Assembly: GCF_024699075.1 (NCBI RefSeq)
Contig: NZ_JAILQF010000197.1
Location: 1 to 26,883 of the forward strand
Source: Butyrivibrio sp.
GTDB taxonomy: Bacteria; Bacillota_A; Clostridia; Lachnospirales; Lachnospiraceae
Reading direction: 5' to 3'
Length of the DNA stretch: 26,883 nt
Shown: in pieces, positions 8,540 through 14,493 of the stretch
Numbering within the stretch: position 1 is the stretch's first letter
Layout of the letters: each line of letters starts with the position of its first letter
Made by a program: the position numbers and the translations under genes
The notes under the pieces: model-generated
Seen by the model: the letters and a program-made list of their open reading frames with translations, nothing else
The model's database searches: none
Told to the model about the DNA's origin: nothing

Positions 8540-8547
8540 AAGCGCTT
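8540..8547 (+). promoter_or_regulatory. AAGCGCTT palindrome, possible LacI-family operator core
   Basis: A perfect 8-bp palindrome with a central CG step lies in the gap between the binding-protein gene and the cellulase gene. LacI-family and CcpA-type operators have such a core, but the flanks (TTTA and ATAT) extend the symmetry only weakly. No LacI-family gene is in the window. It is offered as a weak candidate only. Confidence 0.2.
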
Positions 8548-8597
8548 ATAGCAGTATTAATTCTTTGTATATAAGTGTTATAATTATGAATGTAATT

Positions 8598-8628
8598 AAA
8601 GAGGCGGTGCAGTGCATCGCCTCTTTTT
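8598..8628 (+). terminator. Intrinsic terminator after the binding-protein gene
   Basis: AAAGAGGCGGTGC pairs with GCATCGCCTCTTT around a very small loop, with one G-T wobble, and ends in TTTTT. It closes the operon that starts upstream of the window and separates it from the cellulase gene. Confidence 0.85.
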
Positions 8629-8685
8629 ACAAAATAATTATGATAGGTGTATCTTTTTATAAAGATGAGCCTCAAAGGAGTTTGG

Positions 8686-9996
8686 ATGAAGAAAAAAGTT
8701 ATAAGTTTATTGCTGGTAGCATTACTTACAGGTTGCGGAGTATCTGGTAGTGCACAGCAAAAAAGTGATACTTCGGTCCTTGATGCATCTGGTATTGAAG
8801 TATCGGATGCAGATAGTTCTGAAAGTGAGACCTCAGAGAACGAAAGCACTGCCGAATCATCTATGGAGGATAATGAAATGGCAACTGAAATAACTATTCC
8901 TGAAATTGAGATTGAACAAAAAGACATTCCGGATAATGAAAGCCTTTCTTTTGTTCGAGATATGAAACTTGGATTAAATATTGGAAATACATTCGATGCA
9001 TTTGTTGATAGTGGGGTTAATGATGACCTTACGATCGAAACTGCATGGGGTAATGATAAAGTAACTAAAGAATTCATAAAGGCTATTCATGATAATGGTT
9101 TTAGTACAGTAAGAATTCCTATAAGCTGGCACAATCATGTTGATGAAAACAACAAGATAAATGAGGCATGGCTTGATCGTGTGCAGGAAGTTGTTGACTA
9201 CGCAGTAGAAGAAGATATGTATGTTATCATAAATATTCATCATGACAACCATCTTGAAGCTAATGGACTCTATCCTGATGAAGAACACAAAGAGCAGTCT
9301 CTTGATTATATAGAGAGCATCTGGACTCAGGTAGCAGACAGATTTAAAGATTATGACAATAAGCTTATATTTGAATCTATGAATGAACCCAGACTTGTAG
9401 GCCATAACAATGAATGGTGGATAGATCCTAATAATGAGGATTGCAAAAATGCAATTGCTATAATCAATGAACTTAATCAGAAATTTGTTGATGTTGTAAG
9501 AGCATCAGGCGGCAATAATGAAGACCGCTATCTTATGTGCCCTGGATACTGTGCAAGTCCTGACGGAGTACTTAATGACGGATTTGTAATCCCTACAGAC
9601 AGCGCTGATAATAAGATAATCCTTTCCATTCATGCATATACACCATACAGCTTTGCTCTTGAAAGTCCCGGAATAGATAACTTTGATGCATCATCTGCAG
9701 CAAGCAGAAAAGATATTGACTATTTCATGGAGAAAATATACACAAAGTATATAAGCCAGGGAATACCGGTAGTTATCGGTGAGTGCGGATGTGTAGATAA
9801 AAACGGAAATCTTCAGGACAGAGTTGACTGGGCAGCATACTATACTGCTAAGGCAAAATCCTGTGGCTTGCCTCTTTTATGGTGGGACAACGGTGCATTT
9901 AGCGGTAACGGAGAGCTTTTTGGATTTATTCACCGCGATGACGGAACACTTGAATATCCTGATATGATGAAAGCAATGCTTAAATATATGGAATAA
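8686..9996 (+). CDS. Surface lipoprotein endoglucanase, GH5 (subfamily 4-like)
   Basis: This retaining (beta/alpha)8 glycosidase acts on beta-1,4-glucan or xyloglucan-type chains. The longest frame begins at a GTG at 8647, but AAAGGAG at 8674-8680 directs ATG 8686, which also restores a clean lipoprotein signal, MKKKVISLLLVALLTGCG (lipobox LTGC, Cys17). A Ser/Glu/Asp-rich linker runs to about residue 85. The catalytic domain (about 86-436) shows LGLNIGNTFDA, ETAWGN, STVRIPISWHNHVD, IINIHHDN, the acid/base in SMNEPR (E234), HAYTPYSFAL, the nucleophile in VVIGECG (E366) and LWWDNGAF. These are GH5_4 hallmarks. The cysteine after the nucleophile (GECG rather than GEFG) is less usual. It stands alone between two terminators and was not found with a carbohydrate-binding module. 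Confidence 0.92.
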   Translation: MKKKVISLLLVALLTGCGVSGSAQQKSDTSVLDASGIEVSDADSSESETSENESTAESSMEDNEMATEITIPEIEIEQKDIPDNESLSFVRDMKLGLNIGNTFDAFVDSGVNDDLTIETAWGNDKVTKEFIKAIHDNGFSTVRIPISWHNHVDENNKINEAWLDRVQEVVDYAVEEDMYVIINIHHDNHLEANGLYPDEEHKEQSLDYIESIWTQVADRFKDYDNKLIFESMNEPRLVGHNNEWWIDPNNEDCKNAIAIINELNQKFVDVVRASGGNNEDRYLMCPGYCASPDGVLNDGFVIPTDSADNKIILSIHAYTPYSFALESPGIDNFDASSAASRKDIDYFMEKIYTKYISQGIPVVIGECGCVDKNGNLQDRVDWAAYYTAKAKSCGLPLLWWDNGAFSGNGELFGFIHRDDGTLEYPDMMKAMLKYME

Positions 9997-10007
9997 AACA
10001 TGTGTTT

Positions 10008-10070
10008 ATGTCCTTGCGATGGGATTACCTTGGACAGCTAAGGTATCACATTCGCAAGGACATTTTATTG
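10008..10070 (+). terminator. Long nested stem-loop terminator after the cellulase gene
   Basis: ATGTCCTTGCGA (10008-10019) and TCGCAAGGACAT (10052-10063) form a perfect 12-bp outer stem. A shorter inner stem (GATTACCTT with AAGGTATC, one bulge) fills the loop. TTTTATTG follows. The outer stem plus T-rich tail fit an intrinsic terminator. Confidence 0.75.
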
Positions 10071-10244
10071 TTTATAATTCGCAAATTTTTAGTATTATAG
10101 TAATGAACGCGATAATCCTTTGATTCTTCTATCTGGTCTGCAGAAAAATTGAAGATTTGATGAAGAAAAGAAGGGCTTGAAGCTATAGGAGAAAGACGTC
10201 AGCTTAAAGAGCAATGCGATTAGATTTTGTGGAGATATTTGATT

Positions 10245-10985
10245 ATGAACTATACTGTTAGTATTAATGGAATAGAAACAAGTGTAAGTTATTCTGATGA
10301 AAATATAAATGATATATTTATTCCATTGCTAAAGAAAATGAAAGATATGCAGGAGAGAAGCGGCAGAAGAATTCTTGCCATGCTTGCAGCACCTCCCGGT
10401 GCGGGAAAGAGTACTCTTTTAAGCTTTCTTAAATATCTTTCTGATAATACCAAAGATCTTAAAAGCGTTGCTGTAATTGGAATGGATGGTTTTCACAGGT
10501 ACCAGGATTATCTTATGTCACATACTACTAAAAGGGATGGGCAGGATATTCCTATGATTGATGTAAAGGGAGCTCCTGAGACTTTTGATCTTGAAAGACT
10601 CCTTGAAAAAGTAAAAAAAGTTGCAGATGGAGAAGTATGCGGATGGCCGGATTACAACAGGATGACGCATAATCCGCAGGAAGATGCAATACTTGTTGAT
10701 AGCGATATTGTAATACTTGAAGGCAATTATCTTCTTTTACAGGATGATGGATGGGATATACTAAAAGAGTATGCTGATATTACTATTAGTATATATGCAG
10801 ATGAAGATTTGCTTTATAAGCGCCTTCTTGACAGGAAGATGAAAAGCGGTAAATCAATAGAAGATGCACAGAAGTTTGTGAATTACAGTGATATGTACAA
10901 TGTCAGAACTGTTCTTGAAAGATCATGTAAGGCAGACATACAGCTAAAGGTTCTTGAAGATAATTCTTATTTATTATTAAAGTAA
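10245..10985 (+). CDS. P-loop kinase of the nucleoside/sugar (YggC/FrcK-like) family
   Basis: This 246-residue cytoplasmic ATP-dependent kinase resembles uridine kinases and the fructose kinase-like proteins of sugar transport loci. The Walker A motif is APPGAGKST (K55, S56), and residues after it give VIGMDGFHRYQDYL, with the DGFH motif that marks this family. GWPDYNRMTHNPQED and VILEGNYLLLQDDGW are also family landmarks. A lid-like LYKRLLDRKMKSGKS follows. The frame extends upstream to a TTG at 10227, but GGAGA at 10231-10235 supports ATG 10245. It has no operon partner: a terminator lies upstream and a degenerate region downstream. The substrate is not decidable; a sugar or nucleoside is likely. 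Confidence 0.85.
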   Translation: MNYTVSINGIETSVSYSDENINDIFIPLLKKMKDMQERSGRRILAMLAAPPGAGKSTLLSFLKYLSDNTKDLKSVAVIGMDGFHRYQDYLMSHTTKRDGQDIPMIDVKGAPETFDLERLLEKVKKVADGEVCGWPDYNRMTHNPQEDAILVDSDIVILEGNYLLLQDDGWDILKEYADITISIYADEDLLYKRLLDRKMKSGKSIEDAQKFVNYSDMYNVRTVLERSCKADIQLKVLEDNSYLLLK

Positions 10986-11208
10986 TTACGGCTTAGCATG
11001 TCTTTTTGATGAGACTATTACTATTGCAGACGTTGTTGAAAAGATGATTTGGATTTATGGCTTCTCACCAAATGAAAAGTTATCAAAAAATATCTTTAAC
11101 TTCACATTTAAAATTTGTGCTATTATTTGCTATGTGATTACCTTAGACACCTACCTCATTACATTGTATTCAACTACCAATCACCTAAAAGAAAAGGACA
11201 TACACTAA
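10981..11208 (+). pseudogene. Open remnant resembling the C-terminal part of a nucleotide-sugar dehydratase/epimerase
   Basis: Right after the kinase stop, a different frame stays open for 75 codons without a plausible start. Its first part reads YGLACLFDETITIADVVEKM and then IWIYGFSPNEKLSKNIFNF. The pattern 'F-D-x-x-x-[VI]-x-I-x-D-[LV]-[AV]-x-x-M-I-x-[LI]-x-G-[YF]-x-P' is what precedes the RPGEK region of CapD/FlaA1-type dehydratases, but the RPGEK itself and everything upstream are absent. The stop overlaps the ATG of the next gene. The remnant reading rests on pattern memory only; a chance open frame in AT-rich DNA is the main alternative. Confidence 0.25.
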
Positions 11209-12164
11209 TGAATTCAAGCCAAGATACAATTACAAAGACAAAGACCATATGGACCAGACTTCCCATTGTTATCATAACAGCAATATTTTGCTGCACTTTG
11301 TGGGGAAGTGCTTCGCCTGCAATAAAGATAGGGTACGAGCTGTTTGATATAGCAGCAGGTGATACTCCTTCCAGAATCCTTTTTGCAGGAACAAGATTTA
11401 TAATAGCCGGTATTATGGTCATCATTTTTGGAAGTCTTTTGCAAAAGAAGGTTTTGCTTCCCAAGAAGAGTTCGTTTAAGTATATACTGGTACTTGCTTG
11501 CTTTCAGACTATTCTTCAGTACATATTCTTTTATATGGCACTTGCTCATACATCTGGTGTAAGAGGTTCTATTATAAATGCTGCGGGAAGTTTTTTTAGT
11601 ATACTTCTTGCTGTATATGCTTTTAAATTTGAAAAATTATCTGCTCGTAAGGCTGCCGGTATGATCATAGGATTTGCAGGTGTATTTCTCTGCGTTACAG
11701 GTGGAAGCTCTTCATTTCTTGAAGGAGGATTCTCTGTTCAGGGTGAGGGCGCAATGCTTATAGCTGCATTTGCAAGCGCTATTGCAGGATGCTTCATAAA
11801 GCTCTTTTCCCAAAAAGAAAATCCAGTAGTATTATCGGGCTATCAGTTCTTTATTGGCGGTATTGTAATGGCTGTAGTTGGAACACTTATGGGCGGTCAT
11901 CTTACTATTGTATCTGCAGGAAGTATCCCGCTTCTTATATACATGGCTTTTATATCTGCAGGTGCATATACACTTTGGGGTATACTTCTTAAATACAATC
12001 CTGTCAGCACTGTAACTGTTCTTGGATTCGTCAATCCTGTTATGGGCGTTATATTATCTGCAATATTCCTGGGTGAAGGAGATGAGGCGCTTAGTGTTTA
12101 TACTCTTATAGCTCTTGTCCTTGTAAGTCTCGGAATTTATATAATCAATAAAAAGAAGAATTGA
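11208..12164 (+). CDS. DMT-superfamily (EamA) transporter
   Basis: This 318-residue membrane protein consists of two repeated EamA halves of about five helices each. The first half includes CCTLWGSASPAIKIGYELF and ALAHTSGVRGSIINAAGSFF, the second AYTLWGILLKYNPVSTVTVL and GFVNPVMGVILSAIFLGEG, showing the classic Pro/Gly-containing helix and the GE at the end of helix nine. Such proteins export amino acids, nucleosides or other small metabolites; the substrate cannot be told. The longest frame starts at 11115, but the peptide before Met32 is not hydrophobic in a helpful way and AAAGGA at 11193-11198 precedes ATG 11208. It is not obviously linked in function to its neighbours. Confidence 0.88.
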   Translation: MNSSQDTITKTKTIWTRLPIVIITAIFCCTLWGSASPAIKIGYELFDIAAGDTPSRILFAGTRFIIAGIMVIIFGSLLQKKVLLPKKSSFKYILVLACFQTILQYIFFYMALAHTSGVRGSIINAAGSFFSILLAVYAFKFEKLSARKAAGMIIGFAGVFLCVTGGSSSFLEGGFSVQGEGAMLIAAFASAIAGCFIKLFSQKENPVVLSGYQFFIGGIVMAVVGTLMGGHLTIVSAGSIPLLIYMAFISAGAYTLWGILLKYNPVSTVTVLGFVNPVMGVILSAIFLGEGDEALSVYTLIALVLVSLGIYIINKKKN

Positions 12165-12175
12165 TACAAAACTCA

Positions 12176-12195
12176 GTATTTTACGGTATTTTGAC
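12176..12195 (+). repeat. Tandem 10-bp direct repeat at the regulator promoter
   Basis: GTATTTTACG is followed directly by GTATTTTGAC, sharing seven leading bases at an exact one-helical-turn spacing. The second copy runs into the -35 TTGACT. It is a candidate operator for the two-component operon, possibly for autoregulation; this is inference. Confidence 0.4.
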
Positions 12196-12218
12196 TTTTA
12201 ACCCTTAAATCATATAAA
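12191..12218 (+). promoter_or_regulatory. Sigma-A-type promoter of the LytTR two-component operon
   Basis: TTGACT at 12191-12196 and TATAAA at 12213-12218 are separated by 16 bases. The predicted start of transcription (about 12225) lies before the chosen start codon at 12273 and excludes the longer frame that begins at 12219. Confidence 0.6.
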
Positions 12219-12272
12219 ATGATTGCACTGTATATAAGCATTGCAATTATTTGTTTAGAGAGGACTTTAAGA

Positions 12273-12983
12273 ATGATTCGACTTGCTATAGTTGAAGATG
12301 ATGATAATTATGCATCTACACTTGAAAAGTACATATCCAGATATGAAGAAGAATCAGGCGAGAAGTTTATAGTGCAGAGATTTCAGGACGGCGAAGATAT
12401 AACAGAGGATTATAAATGCGATTTTGATATTATCCTTATGGATATTGAGATGCAGTTCATGGACGGAATGACTGCTGCTAAGAAAGTAAGGGCGCTTGAT
12501 GAAGAGGTTGTTATCATTTTTATAACCAACATGCCTCAGTTTGCCATGCAGGGTTATGAAGTTGAGGCGCTTGACTATGTATTAAAGCCTATCAACTACT
12601 TTGCCTTTTCCCAGAGAATAGAAAGAGCTCTTGGCCGTATGAAAAAAAGAAGTGCCAAGTACCTCTCACTTAACTATAAGGGCGGAGTGCAGAAGATAAG
12701 TGTTTCAGATATCTACTATATAGAAGTTCAGGATCATGATCTTATTTATCATACCAAAACAGGCTCTATAGTAGTTCGTGGAACTTTAAGAGAAATCGAG
12801 GAAAAGCTTTCTGATGAGCCTTTCTATCGCTGTAATAAAGCTTTTCTTGCCAATCTTGAGTATGTAGATGGAGTTGAAGACAATGACATAATAATCGGCA
12901 AGGACCGTATTCTTGTGTCAAGATCCAAGAAAAAAGAGTTCATGGATGCGCTCAATGACTACATGAACGAGGTAAGTAAATGA
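12273..12983 (+). CDS. LytTR (AgrA-like) response regulator
   Basis: This 236-residue cytoplasmic transcription factor has a receiver domain (residues 1-120) with the acidic pocket at VEDDDN, phosphoacceptor Asp57 in ILMDIEM, the Thr in FITN and the Lys105 of VLKPI. A LytTR DNA-binding domain (about 130-232) contains ISVSDIYYIEVQDHDLIYHT, the middle stretch FYRCNKAFLANLEYVDGVED and a C-terminal ILVSRSKKKEF. Such regulators bind pairs of direct repeats two helical turns apart. The start was set by GAGAGGA at 12257-12263; the upstream in-frame ATG overlaps the -10. The stop overlaps the start of the kinase gene by four bases (ATGA), so the pair is co-translated. Confidence 0.92.
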   Translation: MIRLAIVEDDDNYASTLEKYISRYEEESGEKFIVQRFQDGEDITEDYKCDFDIILMDIEMQFMDGMTAAKKVRALDEEVVIIFITNMPQFAMQGYEVEALDYVLKPINYFAFSQRIERALGRMKKRSAKYLSLNYKGGVQKISVSDIYYIEVQDHDLIYHTKTGSIVVRGTLREIEEKLSDEPFYRCNKAFLANLEYVDGVEDNDIIIGKDRILVSRSKKKEFMDALNDYMNEVSK

Positions 12984-13444
12984 CGGATATAGTAAGTTCC
13001 ATTAATACACCCGGTATATATTATGCTCTTTCTTATAATCTAGCCTGCTGGATCATTATAGCGGTGAGTGAAAAAAAGAGATCGTGGATTATAACATCTG
13101 TGTATCAGCTTATTTATTTTGCCATAATGAGCCTTGTTATGTACTTTACGGCCGAAAATAAAGTGCTGTTCATTCCTCTTACAGCGCTTTATATGATGTC
13201 AGTTTTCTGGTCAATAAAATTCAACTGTGGATTTGATAATCATACCTGCCTTTATGTATCACTTAATGCATTTCTTATCGGGGAATTCATGGCGTCGATG
13301 CATTGGATGATCTATTATTTTGCAGTTAATTCTTTTGGATATCCCAAGGCTCTTTGGGCCAATATTCTAATGCTTGTTATAGTTCACGCTGTACAGGTGA
13401 CAATTTTCTATAAGATTGAAAAAAAAGATAAGGCAGACTATTGA
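12980..13444 (+). CDS. N-terminal membrane half of a split AgrC-like sensor histidine kinase
   Basis: This 154-residue frame holds four to five membrane helices (about residues 13-28, 37-57, 63-82, 95-118 and 127-146). The stretch CLYVSLNAFLIGEFMASMHW is what sensor domains of Lachnospiraceae GHKL kinases show at this point. It starts with an ATGA overlap on the regulator gene. It ends at TGA soon after a run of eight A (13419-13426), just where the next frame continues the same protein with a further helix and the kinase core. Dropping one A from the run would give a single protein of 440 residues, the usual length for the family. I therefore read it as half a gene and not as a separate membrane protein. 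Confidence 0.8.
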   Translation: MTDIVSSINTPGIYYALSYNLACWIIIAVSEKKRSWIITSVYQLIYFAIMSLVMYFTAENKVLFIPLTALYMMSVFWSIKFNCGFDNHTCLYVSLNAFLIGEFMASMHWMIYYFAVNSFGYPKALWANILMLVIVHAVQVTIFYKIEKKDKADY

Positions 13445-14303
13445 TGGTGCTATCATAACCCGTAAAGAACTTATCAGCATACTTATCATTACTGTTGCAG
13501 TTTACGGGACCAGTAACCTTTACTATGTAGCAGGAAGAGCTCTGTTTGGAGGCGTTTATGCAAGTGAAATCTTTGTTATAAGGACTTTGGTCGATCTTGG
13601 AGGTGTTGCAATTCTTCATGCTGCTTATTTCCAGATGGGAGAGTTTACTACAAAGCTTGAAATGGCAAGACTCCAGGATGCGCTTAACATGCAGCAGGCC
13701 AATTATGAGATGCTTGATAAGTCTATGGAGATCGTCAATATCAAGTATCACGACTTAAAGCATCAGATAGCCCTTCTTCGCGAGGGTATAGATAGCGGAT
13801 CATCTCTTGAATATCTTGATAAAATAGAAAGAGATATCAGGGTATATGAAGCTCAGAACAAAACAGGTAATAAAGTACTTGATACCATACTTACAGCCAA
13901 GTCCATATACTGTCAGAATCACTGGATAGAGCTGACTGTTGTTGCTGATGGAGAGGCTATAAATTTTATGGAACCAATGGATATTAATGCTCTTTTTGGT
14001 AATATGCTTGATAATGCGATCGAGAGTGTAGAAAAGATAGAGCATAAGGAGAAGCGCCTTATTCATCTGGCGGTTGCTCATCAAAAGGGCTTTGTCAGGA
14101 TCAGGATGGAGAATTGCTACAACGAAAAACCCAAGATTGTAAACGGGCATATTGTTACATCCAAGAAAGATACCAGATACCACGGCTTTGGAATGAAGAG
14201 TATCGAAAACATAGTCCAGAAGTACGGAGGCTCAGTAACCATAAAAGCCGAGAATGGCTGGTTCGAACAGCGCATCCTCCTTCCAAATAGGCTGAAAATA
14301 TAA
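13416..14303 (+). CDS. C-terminal half of the split sensor histidine kinase (helix, dimerisation, GHKL ATPase)
   Basis: The frame is open from a TTG at 13416, which has no ribosome site, and overlaps the membrane half by 29 bases. It begins with membrane helices (ELISILIITVAVYGTSNLYY and a second near residues 45-68), then a coiled dimerisation region with the phosphoacceptor motif KYHDLKHQ (probable His112 in this numbering), an N-box LFGNMLDNAIES and a G-box region HGFGMKSIENIVQKYGG. This is the HPK10/AgrC-type kinase architecture. No good internal start exists, so translation must come from the upstream frame by slippage, or the gene is off in this clone, or the base run is a sequencing error. 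No peptide-signal or AgrB-like gene is nearby. Confidence 0.85.
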   Translation: MKKKIRQTIDGAIITRKELISILIITVAVYGTSNLYYVAGRALFGGVYASEIFVIRTLVDLGGVAILHAAYFQMGEFTTKLEMARLQDALNMQQANYEMLDKSMEIVNIKYHDLKHQIALLREGIDSGSSLEYLDKIERDIRVYEAQNKTGNKVLDTILTAKSIYCQNHWIELTVVADGEAINFMEPMDINALFGNMLDNAIESVEKIEHKEKRLIHLAVAHQKGFVRIRMENCYNEKPKIVNGHIVTSKKDTRYHGFGMKSIENIVQKYGGSVTIKAENGWFEQRILLPNRLKI

Positions 14304-14314
14304 AGCGGATACCT

Positions 14315-14343
14315 TTTGCGACAAATTGGATGCAGTTTACGAC
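14315..14343 (+). promoter_or_regulatory. Candidate LytTR-binding direct repeat
   Basis: TTTGCGAC (14315-14322) and TTTACGAC (14336-14343) differ at one base and are spaced 21 bases start to start, with 13 bases between. Paired direct repeats two helical turns apart are the known geometry for LytTR regulators of the AgrA type. The site lies just past the kinase gene and upstream of the GH78 operon. A TATATT or TATATG follows at 14366-14378 without a good -35, as expected for an activated promoter. Confidence 0.45.
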
Positions 14344-14380
14344 CAAAGAAATTTTAGAAAAAGTATATATGTTATATTTA

Positions 14381-14411
14381 ACCTACCGAAAATAGTATCG
14401 GTAGGTTTTTT
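14381..14411 (+). terminator. Intrinsic terminator after the two-component operon
   Basis: ACCTACCGA and TCGGTAGGT form a perfect 9-bp stem around an 8-base loop, followed by TTTTTT. It ends the regulator-kinase transcript. Confidence 0.9.
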
Positions 14412-14425
14412 ATTTCAGTGAGAGA

Positions 14426-14451
14426 AGTCCCCACTTCTTTAAGCGGGGATT
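14426..14451 (+). repeat. Hairpin resembling an IS200/IS605-type element end
   Basis: AGTCCCC pairs with GGGGATT (one G-T wobble), continued inside by CTT/AAG after one mismatch, with loop CTTT. It has no T run. Compact hairpins of this look, with flanks such as GTGAGAG and GAGTGAGACTTG, occur at ends of IS200/IS605 and TnpB-type elements, but no tnpA or tnpB is present. It could be a relic or merely a leader hairpin of the rhamnosidase mRNA. Confidence 0.25.
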
Positions 14452-14493
14452 ATGAGTGAGACTTGAATTTACTGGAAATCCTTGGAGGGGAAA

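Noticed and set aside
8514..9077. A 187-codon open frame on the minus strand over the cellulase start
   Set aside because: Its Ser/Leu-rich translation is the mirror of the acidic linker and barrel start of the GH5 gene, has no family features, and lies opposite a clearly coding frame with a good ribosome site.
11115..11207. N-terminal extension of the EamA protein
   Set aside because: The added 31 residues do not match the compact start of the family, and a better ribosome site lies before ATG 11208.
12219..12272. N-terminal extension of the response regulator from ATG 12219
   Set aside because: That ATG overlaps the -10 of the promoter and lacks a ribosome site; the receiver domain starts normally at 12273.
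13416..13430. Programmed -1 ribosomal frameshift joining the kinase halves
   Set aside because: The needed change is +1 (or -2) relative to the first frame; a simple -1 slip at the A run leads to the wrong frame. One-base loss in the run, in DNA or RNA, fits better.
13800..14183. A 127-codon open frame on the minus strand over the kinase
   Set aside because: Its translation has no domain signals and it mirrors the GHKL ATPase coding frame.
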